Source: Euglena gracilis
Lineage: Eukaryota; Euglenida; Euglenophyceae; Euglenales
Reading direction: 5' to 3'
Assembly (NCBI GenBank): GCA_039621445.1
Contig: CP154955.1
Span: 4,645,284 to 4,709,283, forward strand
Length of the DNA: 64,000 nt
The position numbers were made by a program, and so were the translations under genes. The notes under the pieces were generated by a model. The model did not search any database and was not told the origin of the DNA. It saw nothing but the letters and a program-made list of their open reading frames with translations. Each line of letters starts with the position of its first letter. The stretch's first letter is position 1. Of this stretch, positions 1-11,611 are shown piece after piece.

Positions 1-340
1 AAAATCGGCCTTTTTTAGGTAGTTAGGGGTTAGGGGTAAAATTTTTCAAAGAGGGGGTCCCAAAAATACAAATTTTTGGTGTTTTTGGGGGGGGTACCCA
101 AAAAACAAAAATTTGGGGGGGGGACCCAAAACCCAAAACCCAAAACCCAACCTTGAGCCGACTAGTCGGACCGACCGCCCAACACGGTCATTACCCCCCT
201 ATATTTTATTTTTAAGCCCCCCCCCCCCAGGCATGAAAACGGTCAAAAACGTACTGCAGCGTTGGAAATGAACGATGGAAACCCCCGATTGAATCCCCTT
301 TTGTGTGCGAGGGGGGGCTCCCACCCCCCCGGACGCCCCA
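1..340. other. G/C-run low-complexity sequence, no gene
   Basis: A TTAGGGG-like stretch lies near position 18-36 and a short CCCAAAA tandem near 125-150, followed by C runs and G runs. Open frames here are low-complexity proline/glycine translations. I see no gene. Confidence 0.5.
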
Positions 341-344
341 CCCC

Positions 345-485
345 GGCCAAAATAACAAAATCCCCTTGCGTGCGCGAGGCAAGGATGGCCAAAACGCGCA
401 AAATAACAGAATCCCCTTGTGTGTGCAGGGCAAGAATGGCCAAAACGCGCAATATAGCAAAATCTCCTTGTGTGTGCAAAGGTAA
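345..485. repeat. Tandem repeat, three units of about 55 bp
   Basis: Three units each begin with a variant of AATAACAAAATCCCCTTG and continue with a GCAAGGATGGCCAAAACGCGC-like segment, starting near 350, 402 and 454. The first words recur in the unrelated-length array at 3181-3450, so the two arrays probably share an ancestor. The frames open across it are by-products of the repeat. Confidence 0.6.
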
Positions 486-724
486 CGACAGCCAAAGCGC
501 GCACACTAATTGCCGAAACAGGCAATTTCAAAAATGGCCTCCTTAAAAATCAGAATGACAAACTGTTTGAAGAAAGGGCCTGGTTTGAAAAGAAAATCAG
601 TTTCGCTCCATTTAAAACAGAATTGCGAGAAATAAAGCTCAAATGAAAACAAAATGAAAAAATAAAAAAATAAATAATAATAATAAGAAAATTTAAAGAA
701 ACCTATAAAAAGAGATTGGAGGGA

Positions 725-1135
725 ATAAGATTCATTGAAGGGAAAGTTTCAAAAGAAGGTATATACATGAAGGAGGTCCAGGGGGTCTTTAGAGCCTGGT
801 GCATCAGTGCCGGGAAATCAAAAAAACTAAGATTGGTTTTTATGTAAAAAAAAAAAGTCTCAACCCCAATGATTTTGTTTTATTTCCGGGTCTACCGCAC
901 AAACAAACTTGTTAAAAAAAAGCGAATCGCAGAGGGCGAATAAGACCTCATTGAAGGAAAGTTTTTTTCAAAGAACGGTATATTACCATGAAGGAGGGTT
1001 CCAGGGGGGTCTTAGGCAGCCTGGCATTCCAAGTTGCCGGGAGGAAATCAAAAAAAAAACTCAAGATTGGCTTTTTTATATATATAAAAAAAGAGTCTCA
1101 ACCTCCAATGATTTTTTTTGATTTCTTAACACTTT
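725..1135. repeat. Tandem duplication, two copies of about 215 bp
   Basis: The stretch 729-890 (TTCATTGAAGGGAAAG to CAATGATTTTG) is repeated with small indels at 948-1130. Both copies contain the words ATGAAGGAGG, AGCCTGG, GCCGGGA and GAGTCTCAACC in the same order. Differences are mostly length changes in A, T and G runs. No coding content. Confidence 0.7.
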
Positions 1136-2050
1136 TTATATATTTTTAATTTATGTGTGCTTTAACCTGAAAATAACTCAAAAACAATCAATGGAGGCTG
1201 CATTTGGGACCAGGCAGGCCGCTGGCCTTTAGAGGGTGATAGAGGGCCAAGTAAAAGTTCAGATGCGGCAAAAATTCGAAAACAGAAGGCGCAGATAAAA
1301 AGCAAATTGCAACTGAGGCTAAGGGCAAAACTTTGCTGCTGAGAATCGGCTTCACTGCCACCAAGTCAGAATACATTGCGCGGAAGCAGGGCTGGCGAGG
1401 AGCAGAAAATCGCTGAATCTGGATATTACAACAGCACATCGGATGGTTTCGAGTTCGGGGGGGGGGGGTGACAGAAATGGAAAGGTTTCCTCTGCAGACC
1501 AGGAACCTGGTTTGTCAGTGACTTTTGTTCATTCCCAGAACAGACTGGGCAACAGACCGAAGGGTGCTGGGGGCAGGTCACAGCAGCCAGGTCGGTCGCA
1601 GCGACGATCCCCCTGGGGAAGGGGCGACGATACCTATTATTGTTACCAGGAGAGAAAACAAAAGCCAGTGTTAAAGCTGAAGAAGCAGTGAGGTGAGGGC
1701 TGGGACAAAGGACACATTTGAATATTATGTGCAGGATTTGACGTTTGATTTATAGGTTTATTGAACTAAACAATATTTACAAAAACGAAATGAAACAGTA
1801 TTATAAATGTAATAATATTTGTCATGCTGAGGTTGTTGCAAAAAAGCATTTTAAAAATATGGGTGTGCACACACAGCAACCCCCCACTCGTTTATGATTA
1901 CGTTTAACAAACAACAATGGAATCAAATTTTCTCTTTGGTGGAAAGAAGTGAACACACCGCAAAGTTATATTGGCATGTGCAAAATTATATTGCATTGCA
2001 AAGCATAATATCAATTTGCCAATCAATCTGCTCATTCTGAACCATACATT
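1136..2050. other. No gene recognised
   Basis: Unique-looking sequence with only short open frames (for example 1443-1691 +, 82 codons, and 1188-1439 -, 83 codons). None shows a motif I recognise, and codon composition looks non-coding. Nothing else seen. Confidence 0.4.
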
Positions 2051-2054
2051 TTTA

Positions 2055-2330
2055 CTGACCCCCCCCCCCCGGGGGGGGGGCACTCCACTCTTCGAAAAAC
2101 CAATCAGTCACTTTTTTTCTGGAAACCAGTCAGTCACCACCTACATGGGGTTGAGGAAAACCGGCCACTTTCCAGTCACTTTAGGCCATTTTAAAAAAAA
2201 AAAAAATCCCCGGCACCTTCGGCGCCGGGGTCATTCAAGCCTCTTTTGCCCACCCCGGCCCAGGGGGGAAAAAAACCAGACAGTCACTCTAAAAAAAAAC
2301 ATTCAGTCCCCCGGGGGGGGGGGGGGGTAG
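2055..2330. repeat. C-run/G-run capped foldback with CAGTCAC words
   Basis: A C12/G9 junction near 2060-2080 and a C/G junction near 2310-2326 bracket several CAGTCAC words (2106, 2129, 2172, 2280). A hairpin with GGCACC-TTC-GGCGCC core lies near 2208-2231. The CAGTCAGTCACCCC word and a G run recur near 6160-6190 and 61030-61080. This looks like a mini foldback repeat rather than a gene. Confidence 0.5.
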
Positions 2331-2639
2331 GCCAGTGATTGTATTTTCTGAACACACACATGAGGCAGGACAAGTTGGTATCAATGTCATGAAAAATCAA
2401 AAAAAGATGAATTTTTATTCCAACACACAGGGTTCCCTGCATCTCGTGCCACACTCTGTGAACCTGAACACTTTTACACAGCACAACCCCTGATGAAAGA
2501 CGATGTGTGTAAGGGATGATGCGCGCAAGGAAGCCCTACGCTTGTTCCCCCAAGGCTCCTGGGGGAAAGGAGGGGGAAAGCACCCACCCACCCGGGTCTC
2601 GGTCTCGGCCTGGGGGAGGGTTCTGGGGGGAGGGACGCA

Positions 2640-3560
2640 TCTGGGGTACGTACCCCCCCCACGACCTGTTGTACCTGTTAGGTCCTGGGGGGGTACACAC
2701 AGGTCCTGGGGGGTGCGTACCCCCCCACACCGGCGCCGACAAGGCCTATGTCTAAATAGGTACGTACGACCCAGTGTTGTACCTGTACAGGTACACGCAG
2801 GTCCGGGGGGGCACACGCAGGTCCTGGGGGGGGCACACGCAGGTCCTGGGGGGGTATGTACCCCCCCCACACCGGCGCCGACAAGGCCTATACAAGGCCT
2901 ATGTCCCTATGTCTAATATGGGGGGTACGTACCCCCCCCCAGTACCTGTTGTGCCTAAACAGGTACACGCAGGTCCTGGGGGGGGTACGTACCCCCCCCC
3001 CACATCGGCGCCGACAAGGCCTATGTCTGAATAGGTACGCACCCCCCCCCCAGTACCTGTTGTACCTATACAGGTACACGCAGGTCCTGGGGGGGGGGGG
3101 GTACACAAAGGTCCTAGGGGGTACATACAGGTCGTGTGGGGAACCACCAACACCGACGCCGACAAGGCCTTTGTCTGAATGAATAACAAAATCCCTTGTG
3201 TTTCCAAGTCATTTTGGGGGGCAAATCCCTTCTGTTGCTCAACTTTTGGGGGGTCCCAAAATAGCAAAATCCCTTGTGTTTCCAATCAATTTGGGGGGCA
3301 TATCCCTTTTGTTGCTCAATTGTTGGAAGGCCCCAAAATAACAAAATCCCTTGTGTTTCCAAGTCCTGTGGGGGGCAAATCCCTTTTGTTGCTCAACTAT
3401 TGGAGGGCCCCAAAAATAACAAAATCCCTTGTGTTACCAAGTCCTTTTGCTGTGTACCTGCTTGTACCTGTACAGGTACACGCAGGTCCTGGGGGGGTAC
3501 GTACCTGTTTAGACATAGGCCTTGTCGGCGCCGGTGTGGGAGGGGGTCGTACCTGGTACC
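2640..3560. repeat. Nested direct and inverted repeats on a GTACGTACCCCC / CAGGTCCTGGGG theme
   Basis: A segment of about 42 bp (ACCGGCGCCGACAAGGCC followed by TATGTCTAAATAGGTACG) occurs in direct orientation near 2727, 2868, 3002 and 3150, and once inverted at 3498-3539. Between them CAGGTCCTGGGGGG and GTACCTGTACAGGTAC recur many times. The outermost copies could pair over about 800 bp. All open frames here are translations of these repeats. Confidence 0.7.
3181..3450. repeat. Tandem repeat, period about 84 bp, just over 3 copies
   Basis: Each unit contains ACAAAATCCCTTGTGTTTCC, then GGGGGGCAAATCCCTT, TTGTTGCTCAA and GGCCCCAAAA. Unit starts are near 3184, 3262, 3341 and 3418. It lies inside the larger inverted-repeat complex of 2640-3560. 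It gives periodic open frames on both strands that I do not believe are genes. Confidence 0.75.
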
Positions 3561-5428
3561 TACCCCCCCCCAGACACTCAATTTATTGGAAACCAATGGG
3601 GTCAACAACCAGCTCATGTGCTTTCTACTGTTCTTTAAATAAACTTAAAGAAAACTTTTTGAAGAGAATTTCCAGGTGTAGCAAGGGGTTTCTTAAGGAC
3701 CCCCCGGGGCGTCCAGCCAGTTGACCAGAAAAAAGGTTCTGGTTGAACCATCTGTTTCAGTGGTTAAGAGATCCAAAAGAAAAAACTATCAAAGACTGGG
3801 GATGTTTGGCCCTTTTTGACCCTTTTCAAAAAAAAATTGGGCGATTTGCGCTGTTTGTTTTTGTTTTTCGACAGACTGCCCCCCCCCCCAGTGGGTAGGA
3901 TGGGGCAGTTTAAGAAGGGTGCAAGGGTGCACATCTGAACGATGGAAATAAGGAAAAGAGAAGAATCCTGGGCCATGAAGCTTCACTTTTCCCCATCAAC
4001 ACAACAACGACCGCGTTGTGTTGATGGATCTTGTGTATGGAGTGCAGAGAGGAGCGCATTTGAGTGTGCTGTACTCATGAATGTGGCCATCAACATTTGT
4101 CCGAAGGATGTGAGGCTATTGCTGTGGCCATTAAGGCAGGGAAAGGCGTATATATGGCGATGCAAAGTGCACGGGGTGGAGGGGAAAGGTGCACACGGCA
4201 TGCTAACCTTTTGTTTGCAAAATGAAGCGAAACATCATTGCCTCACTCCCACCACAGGAAGGCCTGGTGAGAGGGCACCCACCACCCATAGGGTTTCGAA
4301 GGTTCCCATACAGCCCTGGACCAAACGGGATTTTGGTGGGAGAAAGGCACAAAAAGCTGCAATAGAATCACGTCACCCAATGGAGGATGTGGAAGGCTTT
4401 GCTCGCCGTCTACATCATCAGCACCAGACAGTGCCACCAGGAGTAGCCCGTGACAGCAGCATCTGCAGGCAACCTTGCACCACAAATTCAAAAAGGAAAA
4501 TGAAGGGCACTTTTTTGCTTTGAGGGGGAAGAGGTTTACCAGCTTCCCTCCAAAGGAGCCCGGCCATTACTCAAATAGGGGGGGTGAGGGTAACTGGTAT
4601 CGCACAAAGGAGGAAATTTGGGCATTAACGCGGTGGTCGACATCATTGCCTCCAGGCATGGTGGAGAACCGCCAGCGCCCACCCACGCCACCCCTTTCAT
4701 GAGAAGTGGCAAACGACTTCCCCATCACAGGAAGCCATTTCCCACTTTCCCCTTCAAATTTGCTGATTATTTCCCATCCTTGCAAAATGCCCAGTTTTGG
4801 CATTTTTGGGGTATTAGGAACAAATTAGCAAAAGACCACGGAAAAAAAAATCTAATTTCTAAATCTGCGCGAAGCACCAGAGAATTCTGTTTTTTAGTTG
4901 GGGGAGGGAAGTCTTAAGGTAAAATGGGGGAGTGCCTTGCGTTATGGAGGGCCTGCCCATAACAGACACACTCCTCACCCCAAAACCTGACCCCGGGTCC
5001 AAAGTGCCCCCCCCCCTGCCCATGGCGCCCCCCCGGGATTTTTTTTTGAAAAGGAGTCCAGTCGGGTCCAAAAAAGGTTGTGGGGGACACTGACCCTCCT
5101 CTATCCCATGCACCCTTCTTATACCGAACCCTTGAGCAAGCTTGTCAGGAGGAAGCCTGGTCTGGACCCCCCACACCTGCTGATGGGCAAATATTTCCGG
5201 CCTGGCGCTTTCTGATGAGCAAAAAATTGGTAACCCAGATCGCACTGCTGCTTAGGTGGGGTTGCCCCCCTCCCATGGACTGGAGGGGCCTGCCCTGCCC
5301 ATATATCGAACTCGGCAAATCCCAAAACCTGCCAAACCCTTCTAGCCCGAAAAGGGTGTTTTTCAAGGCTCCCGGGAGTCCAACCACCTAAAGGATGTGG
5401 GAATCTATTTCTGGCAAACTCTTACGCT
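3561..5428. other. No recognised gene; one 193-codon open frame of unknown status
   Basis: The longest open frame is 3942-4523 (+, 193 codons) and starts in sequence that is less repetitive than its surroundings. I recognise no domain, signal or membrane segment in it, and splice-like signals are not convincing. Other frames are shorter. It may be a decayed exon or chance. Confidence 0.25.
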
Positions 5429-5435
5429 CAAAAAG

Positions 5436-6505
5436 CAGGGATCCTCACACGTCCGTGCTGGCCGAGGCCAAAATGTATCCGTGATTTTCCGTGAATTTCC
5501 GTGAATTTCCTGTTTCCGGAAAAGGTCAAAAGCCACATTCCATTCTGGACCGGAGCCATATTTGGGCGGTTGAGGCAACAGATCGTTTCACCATTTTGGT
5601 CCTGGAGATCCCCCAGGGGATTTGCACCCCTGAGGCCTATGAGAGGACTCCCCGCCTCACAGCAAGAACAGAAAAAGCGAACAGAACCGGAGGCTAATGT
5701 CTGCCTTACTCCTTAAGCCTTGTGAAAGCGTTCCTCGACGTCCCCATTATGAAACATGCAGACTGCTGTTTGCCTCACACTTGATCCCATTCGCTGCCTG
5801 TTCTTTGTGTCAATCAGGCCTGAAAATGGAAATGGGAGGCATGTAAACTGAAAACAAACAGCTGCCAGAAAGGGTTTTCATATTTTTTTCCATATTTCCT
5901 CCTCGGTCCCACTTCCTCTTCTTTGCAGCCTTGGCACCACACCATTGCTTAGCAGCCTCTGGGGGGAGGGGGGTCACTTAAAAAAAAAAAAAAAACCATG
6001 TTCTCATCGGACGGTTTGGCACTGTCCAATGATGATGAATCCCTCTCATCATCTGACACACAAATGTCTTGTTTGGAAATTCATGCAAAAATTCCAAAAA
6101 ATTTCAGGTGCCTTCAGCGCCAGGCCAGCCACTTTTCATTTTCGGGATTTGAATAAACCAGTCAGTCACCCCTCTCCGGGGGTGGGGGTGGGACAGGTGT
6201 TAAGCAACAATATGCTTGGCACCTTGCTGTACTGTTGAACTGTCAGCATCCGGACATGAAAGCTCCAAATTGGACGACATTGTCTGTTTGAAAAAGCAGA
6301 GAATGTGCAAAGCATCCCATTAAAATGCATTTGCACAAACAAAGCACATTCAAAAAAACCACCTAAAATTTTTTCCCGAACCCTCCACCTCATCCGTGAA
6401 TTTCCGTGATTTTCCGTGATTTCCGTGAAAATGGCCTTCCGCCCATTTCCGTGATGCTCCGTGAATTTCTGTGAATTTCCTTTTCAGGACGTGTGAGGAT
6501 CCCTG
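5436..6505. mobile_element. Non-autonomous hAT-like DNA transposon with TIRs and flanking duplication
   Basis: The left end CAGGGATCCTCACACGTCC (5436-5454) is repeated exactly as its reverse complement at 6487-6505. The sequence CAAAAAG directly precedes the left end (5429-5435) and directly follows the right end (6506-6512). Both subterminal regions hold clusters of CCGTGAATTTCC words (5480-5515 and 6397-6482). A CAGGG terminus, short TIRs, subterminal repeats and a 7-8-bp duplication are characteristic of hAT elements. The 1.07-kb interior has no transposase, so it would depend on an element elsewhere. The perfect ends suggest recent movement. Class assignment is inference; the TIR and duplication are seen. 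Confidence 0.8.
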
Positions 6506-6512
6506 CAAAAAG

Positions 6513-7485
6513 GCTGTCTTAGGTGTAAAGGACCATCGGTACCTGCTGGGCTGGCCAGGCACCAAAATGACCGCTTCCTGTCATATTCCCTCCACCGGAG
6601 CCCTTTCCTGAGTGATTTCTCAGTGGTGAATATTTAACCCTCAAAAATTGAACCAATAAAAGAACAAAGCCTGAAATATCCTTCGTTTTCTGAAGCAATA
6701 ATCCAGAACACAACATCCCCTTGATGCCAGGACGGTGGAGGAACAAAAACATTTGTGCAAGGGTCGGTAAAAAGAAGAATGCACACGGAAAAAAAGCGAC
6801 CAAGGGGATTACTGCGGGGTGAGGGAAAAAGGCCAGCATTGCAGAAGGTCCTACAGCGCAGTCTCATTGGGGATCAGGCAGGCCACTGCAGGGTGCGGCA
6901 GTGCTGACCTGTGCCGCACGCTGAAGAAGCACACACTGAGCCACAACTTTTTGCAAATGGGGCACAACCACGTTAACTCATCACCCCTCCCCCTGCGCAC
7001 AGGAAAAAAATGGCACAATGCGCCTCAAGGGTCGCTCGTGGCAAAAAGACACCCCCTTGCGTTTATACCAGACGGTCTATGCACGCGTTCCTCCCTGCCA
7101 TCCTCCAAATTGCAAAATCGCACACAAAGAAAAGCAAGGGGGAGGCGTTATAACAGCGCAATGGCCTGCCTTGGCAGGCTGGATGTGCTTGCTGTGGACC
7201 TTGCAACACTGGGGTTGAGACAGCCTTTAGAACAAGGGACGCACATGGATCGTGGCAGGCGGTTTTCAACGGGGAAATCCTTTGACATTTAAAAAAAAAT
7301 GCGCAATGTTTGGGGGTGGGGCTTGGGCCTGGTTCAAGTCCTGTGTCGCCCTTCAACAGGTTTTTTGGGGCTAGGTGCTGTCCTTGAAGAGGGAAAATAA
7401 TCAAAAAGTGAAAACCTTGAGGGGTTTCTTACCAAGCGTCATCCCCATTTTAAGGGATCAGGGGAGCTTTGGGGTTTTGGTTGAG
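6513..7485. other. No gene recognised
   Basis: Open frames at 6819-7292 (+, 157 codons) and 7063-7404 (-) overlap each other and show no motif I know. No repeats of note. Confidence 0.35.
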
Positions 7486-7494
7486 GCTTGCATT

Positions 7495-7770
7495 GGGCCC
7501 AGAGGTTTTTTTTAAGACCGGGGGGAGGGGGTCCCCCCCCACCCACCCCTGGGGGGCCCCCCGGGGGGGGGGGGGGGGGTCCCGGGGGGCCCACAAAAAA
7601 ATGTCCGAAAAATCACGAAAAGTGCTAAAATAGCACTTTTTCGGCGCCTTCAGCGTCGAAAAGTATATCCCACCCCCCCCTCCGGTGGGACCCCCCCCCG
7701 GGGGGGGGGGGGCTCGGCCGGACCCACCCACCCTACCCCCCCCTCCCCCCCCCCAGGGGTCCACGACTAA
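7495..7770. repeat. G/C-run block with central hairpin
   Basis: Long G runs and C runs (up to 18 identical bases near 7562-7580) surround a near palindrome TTTTTCGGCGCC-TTCA-GCGTCGAAAA at about 7637-7663. Similar GGCGCC-TTC-GGCGCC hairpins next to G/C runs occur at 2208, 9000 and 19719. Proline/glycine-rich frames here are artefacts of the runs. Confidence 0.45.
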
Positions 7771-8043
7771 AAAAACCCCTGAGTGGGCCAAATCTTTTTA
7801 CGGGAAGAAAAAAATAACGTACTTTTTGTGCATTTTGGGGTGGAATCCTAACAACCTCGTCACAAGGTGCAGACTCGTTTTCTGTGAAACACAAGCCGCT
7901 GGTGCGAAAAGCCTGACCGGGGCACGCTGCAGAGGTGGTGAGCCAGTGTGGACTTTCAAAGGGGGACCAACCCCTTGAGGCCACGACACGAGGCGGGTGC
8001 GGCGGTGGCAGGTTGGCGGGAACTCGGGCACAAACATCCCCGT

Positions 8044-8310
8044 GGGCAGGGATATATGGGAAGCCCTGAGGGGAGGGTCTGGACTCTCCAAGGGGAAAGG
8101 GGCAATTTTCTAGCATATTCCGGCGCTTTGAACCAGAAGAAAACCTTTCGCTATTTTTGGAACCTGCCAAGGGGGTGGGGGTCTGGACACCCCCTCCCAA
8201 CATCCAAAATGTGGGGGTCCGGACCCCCCCCCCACCACTATACATATGGTGGGGGTCGGGTCTTACCCCCACCACCTTCCTCAAAAACGAAGGGCTTCCC
8301 ATCTATCCCT
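8044..8310. mobile_element. Small TIR element, G-run family, copy 1
   Basis: The left end GGGCAGGGATATATGGGAAG (8044-8063) pairs with CTTCCCATCTATCCCT (8295-8310). Inside are TGGGGGTCTGGACACC and GGGGTCCGGACCCC segments separated by G/C runs. Elements with the same termini lie at 9278-9678 and 21701-22227. No coding capacity; a MITE-like non-autonomous element is the likely nature. Confidence 0.6.
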
Positions 8311-8527
8311 CCCGTGGGTGCCTTTTTGGACAAAACTTTACACAAAAAGGATCCTTTGTTCAGAATCATATTGATTAAAGAAAAATGGGTCTGTTTTCAA
8401 GACATAAATTGTGCACAACCTCCCCCAAATGTTCCCACAAATTCTTGGGCAGTGGATGAGGATTCTTTTTGACACAGATATTTGGCGAAAGCGACAAAAA
8501 AAAGACGGACCTCGGGACCCCCCTCCC

Positions 8528-9173
8528 AGGGCAGAACGGGAAGGCCTGGTGGGGGGGGTCGACCCCAGCCACCCGGGAGGTGGGGGGGGGGTCGACCCCC
8601 CCACCCACCACAGCATTTTCACCAATTATGGGAAAACGGAGATGTTGGCCGGGGAATTTTTTTGAAAAGTTTTTGATATTTTGATGGAAACCCACATTTT
8701 TTTCACAAAAAAAATCTCAAATTTTTCAGGATTAAAAATTATTAGTAATTTAGGAGGGGGTGAAAAACGAAGGTCAAAAAAAAACTGGAGCAAATTTTGG
8801 CACAGTCAAATTTTACTGGAATTTTTTTCTCTAGGAAGTTTTTTTTTGATTTTCAATGGCATTTTTTTTGCTTCAAAAACCTCTCAAAATCAAAATTTTT
8901 AGAAAACGTTGAAATTTTGGAAGGTGTGAAAATATGGCGTTTTAGGGGGGTTTTGGGGGGACCTCCCATATGGGTCCCAAAATGGGTCAAAAAAACCCCG
9001 CCGCCGAAGGCGCCGGGAAAATTTTTTTCAGTCCAAAGATTGGTGCTCTCGAATATACAGGAAGAGGTGGTAGGGGGGGGGGTCGACCCACCATGCAGGG
9101 GGGTGGGGGGGGGGGGGTGGTCGACCCCCCCCACCCACCACCCTGGCTGTTTGGCCGATTCCCGTTCTGCCCT
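8528..9173. mobile_element. TIR element with AGGGCAGAACGGGAA ends
   Basis: AGGGCAGAACGGGAA at 8528-8542 is matched exactly by its reverse complement at 9159-9173. Each end is followed inward by GTCGACCCCCCC and CCCACCCACCAC blocks, so the subterminal regions also mirror each other. The AT-rich interior has no credible gene. Flanking duplications are unclear. Architecture resembles the neighbouring family at 8044 and 9278, with a different terminal word. Confidence 0.6.
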
Positions 9174-9277
9174 GCCCCCTCCTGCCAAAGATCCACAAAT
9201 GTTTTTTGGGGTGAATGGTCACTGAAGAAAAGTGTAAGAGGAGCTTCAATGGAGACAAGGCTGAGGGGGGGGGGGGA

Positions 9278-9678
9278 GCAGGGACAGACGGGAAGCCTTC
9301 AGGGAGGGAGGTCAGACCCCCTCCCTTCAGCCTCGAAACTGAGGGGGGCCGGGAAAATTTCGGTTTTTTGTGGACGGACAAAGGGCCAGAAATCAGGCCA
9401 AATTTGTCCAAAATTCGTTGATTTTTCTTGAATCCAAAAATGCTCATTTTGTTAAATTTTCTGAACATTTCTTTATCTAAAAAAAAAAAAAAAAAAACCA
9501 AAAAAATGGGCAATATGCTCAAAAGTCAGGAAAACGGGTGTTTTTTGCTCATTTTCCGGCGCGCAGCCAAGGAAGGGGGGTGGAGGGGCTGGTCCCCGCC
9601 CAACATCTAGGGGGGGTGGATGGTCCGAACCCCCCTTGCCACCCACCTCAAAACCGAAGAGCTTCCCATCTATCCCTG
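9278..9678. mobile_element. Small TIR element, G-run family, copy 2
   Basis: GCAGGGACAGACGGGAAGCC (from 9278) is the inverted partner of GAGCTTCCCATCTATCCCTG (ending 9678). Most of the interior (9345-9560) aligns with 21799-22025: shared words include GGGCCGGAAAT, ATTTTTCTT, CCAAAAATGCTC, GGGCAATATG and TTGCTCATTTTCCGGCGCGC. The two copies are therefore one dispersed family. Confidence 0.7.
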
Positions 9679-9689
9679 GGGTGGGGGTC

Positions 9690-11525
9690 AAAGGGGGGGT
9701 GCGCCGCGCGGCACGCGTCGTTTTGGGGGGGGGTCCAGCCGAGGCGGCGCACACAGCGCTTCCGCGGGTCAATTTTTGATCGTTTTTTCCGGAAAAATGT
9801 GAACTTTGTTGGCCACATTTTTGGATCGCCATAGGCGACATGTCAGTACAGATGTTAATTTTTTGTGACCCCCTCCCTCGTACGACACGGCAAAGCGGCA
9901 AAGTGGGGGTCCGAATCCCTCTCTCCCCCACCATATTCAGTGACCCCCAGGGATGCTTCTTTCCGCAGGCCCAAATCCACTCATGCACACCTCCTATCGT
10001 CGGTCCACCTGCCCATCCACCCATTCAATCTGGAGAGTGATCAAGAAACAAAACACCTTTACCGCAATGCTGACACCAACAGCTTTAAGGCTCAGATTTA
10101 ACACTGAACATATCCAAATGGAGGAACCATCCCTATATGACCTCCCCAATTACAACTTGGGTCCTGCCGACGATCGGTTCAAAAAAAGACCAACTTTTAA
10201 CGGGGACTCAAAGCATCCATTTCAGATTTCGATTTGGCTGGATTGAACTCCCCGAGATTCCCAAAATGCATAAAAGTTGACCTCGAAATGGGCTCACCCC
10301 CCCTCGAGACGAATGTTTCCCGAGCCCCCCCCCCCGCCCCCCAATAAGAGGGGGGATGGTACTTCCAAAGTAAATCCCCCAAATATGAAGTCCCCAGAAT
10401 ATAAAGCCCCTGGGGGGTTTGGTTTTGCAGCCCAGGCAAGAAGCCCCACCCCCCCCCCGATGTGGAGCCAGATGGTGCAATTCCAGAAAAAGAAGAAATT
10501 TTTTCGGTGGACACAACATTTTTTTCACTGAAAAATGGGTTTACCACACTTCTCCTTTCTGACCCTGTTGCAAGGAGACAAACTCGCAAATTTGCCATGG
10601 TATGAGGATTTGGAGGCTGCACACCAACAGCAACAGAACTTCTCCCAGTGTGATTTTACTCTGGACCCCTTAGGCCACCCCTGCAACCTGACAGATATCG
10701 CTGCGGCAGCCGCATCATTCTCAGGCTACTCTTCAGCACATCAAAAATACCTTGTGTTGTGCTGGCTATTTCCCAGGGGGAAAAAAGTCGGTCTCAATGG
10801 GGCAATGTGTTGAAAGCAATTTTTCAAACAAAGGTGGTGTATTGCTGAATGTGCAAAGGCTGGATAAACATGCAAAAGAATTGAAACGGTAACGCCGGTT
10901 CTGTCGTGAACCCGGTGGCCCAAACGCCGAATTGACCAGGGGGTTTCAATTCCCCCTCACCCCCCAGGGATAGGTGGGAAGCCCTTCGGTAAGGTGGTAG
11001 GGAGGTTCCCCGAAACGCACGTAAAGGGAAGGCACGTTCTTCAAGAGATCTCGGACAAAATAATGTTCAATTGAAACTGTTTACAAAACGTCAGCCTTGT
11101 TCGCCTACAATCGACAAACAAAATCCAATTTCCAAAACGTTGCATAGCATCAAATCTGTTGCACACATGGGTAAGACTTTAAAACCCCACAACAGTCTTG
11201 ATTGCACCTCCCTTTTCTGGAAAAGATGCCTGCTCAAGGTTGGTCTTGGAACGGTCATTGGGCAGAAGTGCCAGGGCCTCTTTTGGGTGAAATGTGAATT
11301 GACTCTTCGAAAGGTCAGCAGCTTGGTGCTTGGTTGCCACCAATGTGGGAGACATCGACATTTGTGGCCACTGTGCCGAGTTCTGGAGAGCACATGATGT
11401 GACAGCGGTACAGCAATGAAGCGGGAGAGCCCCCGGTGGAAGGGTTGTGGGTGGACTTTCAAAAAAAAAGGATTCATCAAATCCTCATCCCATCCACCCA
11501 CCCATCCATGCGCACAACAACAACA
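9690..11525. other. No gene recognised
   Basis: Contains C/G runs near 10315-10460 and a solo terminus-like word CAGGGATAGGTGGGAAGCCC at about 10966, related to the small TIR family. Open frames at 9953-10246, 10535-10813 and 11071-11397 (+) carry no recognisable motif. Confidence 0.35.
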
Positions 11526-11530
11526 CAGCA

Positions 11531-11611
11531 CAACGCAACGCAACGCAACGCAACGCAACGCAACGCAACGCAACGCAACGCAACGCAACGCAACGCAACG
11601 TAACGCAACAC
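11531..11611. repeat. (CAACG)n microsatellite
   Basis: About 15 uninterrupted CAACG pentamers, decaying to CAACA at the right edge. It explains the periodic NATQRNATQR and CVALRCVALR open frames on the two strands. Confidence 0.95.

Noticed and set aside
3181-3450. CRISPR-like spacing of ACAAAATCCCTTGTGTTTCC
   Set aside because: Whole 84-bp units repeat, including the intervals; it is a simple tandem repeat.
7450-9522. Numerous proline/glycine-rich frames
   Set aside because: Produced by G and C runs within TIR elements and foldbacks.
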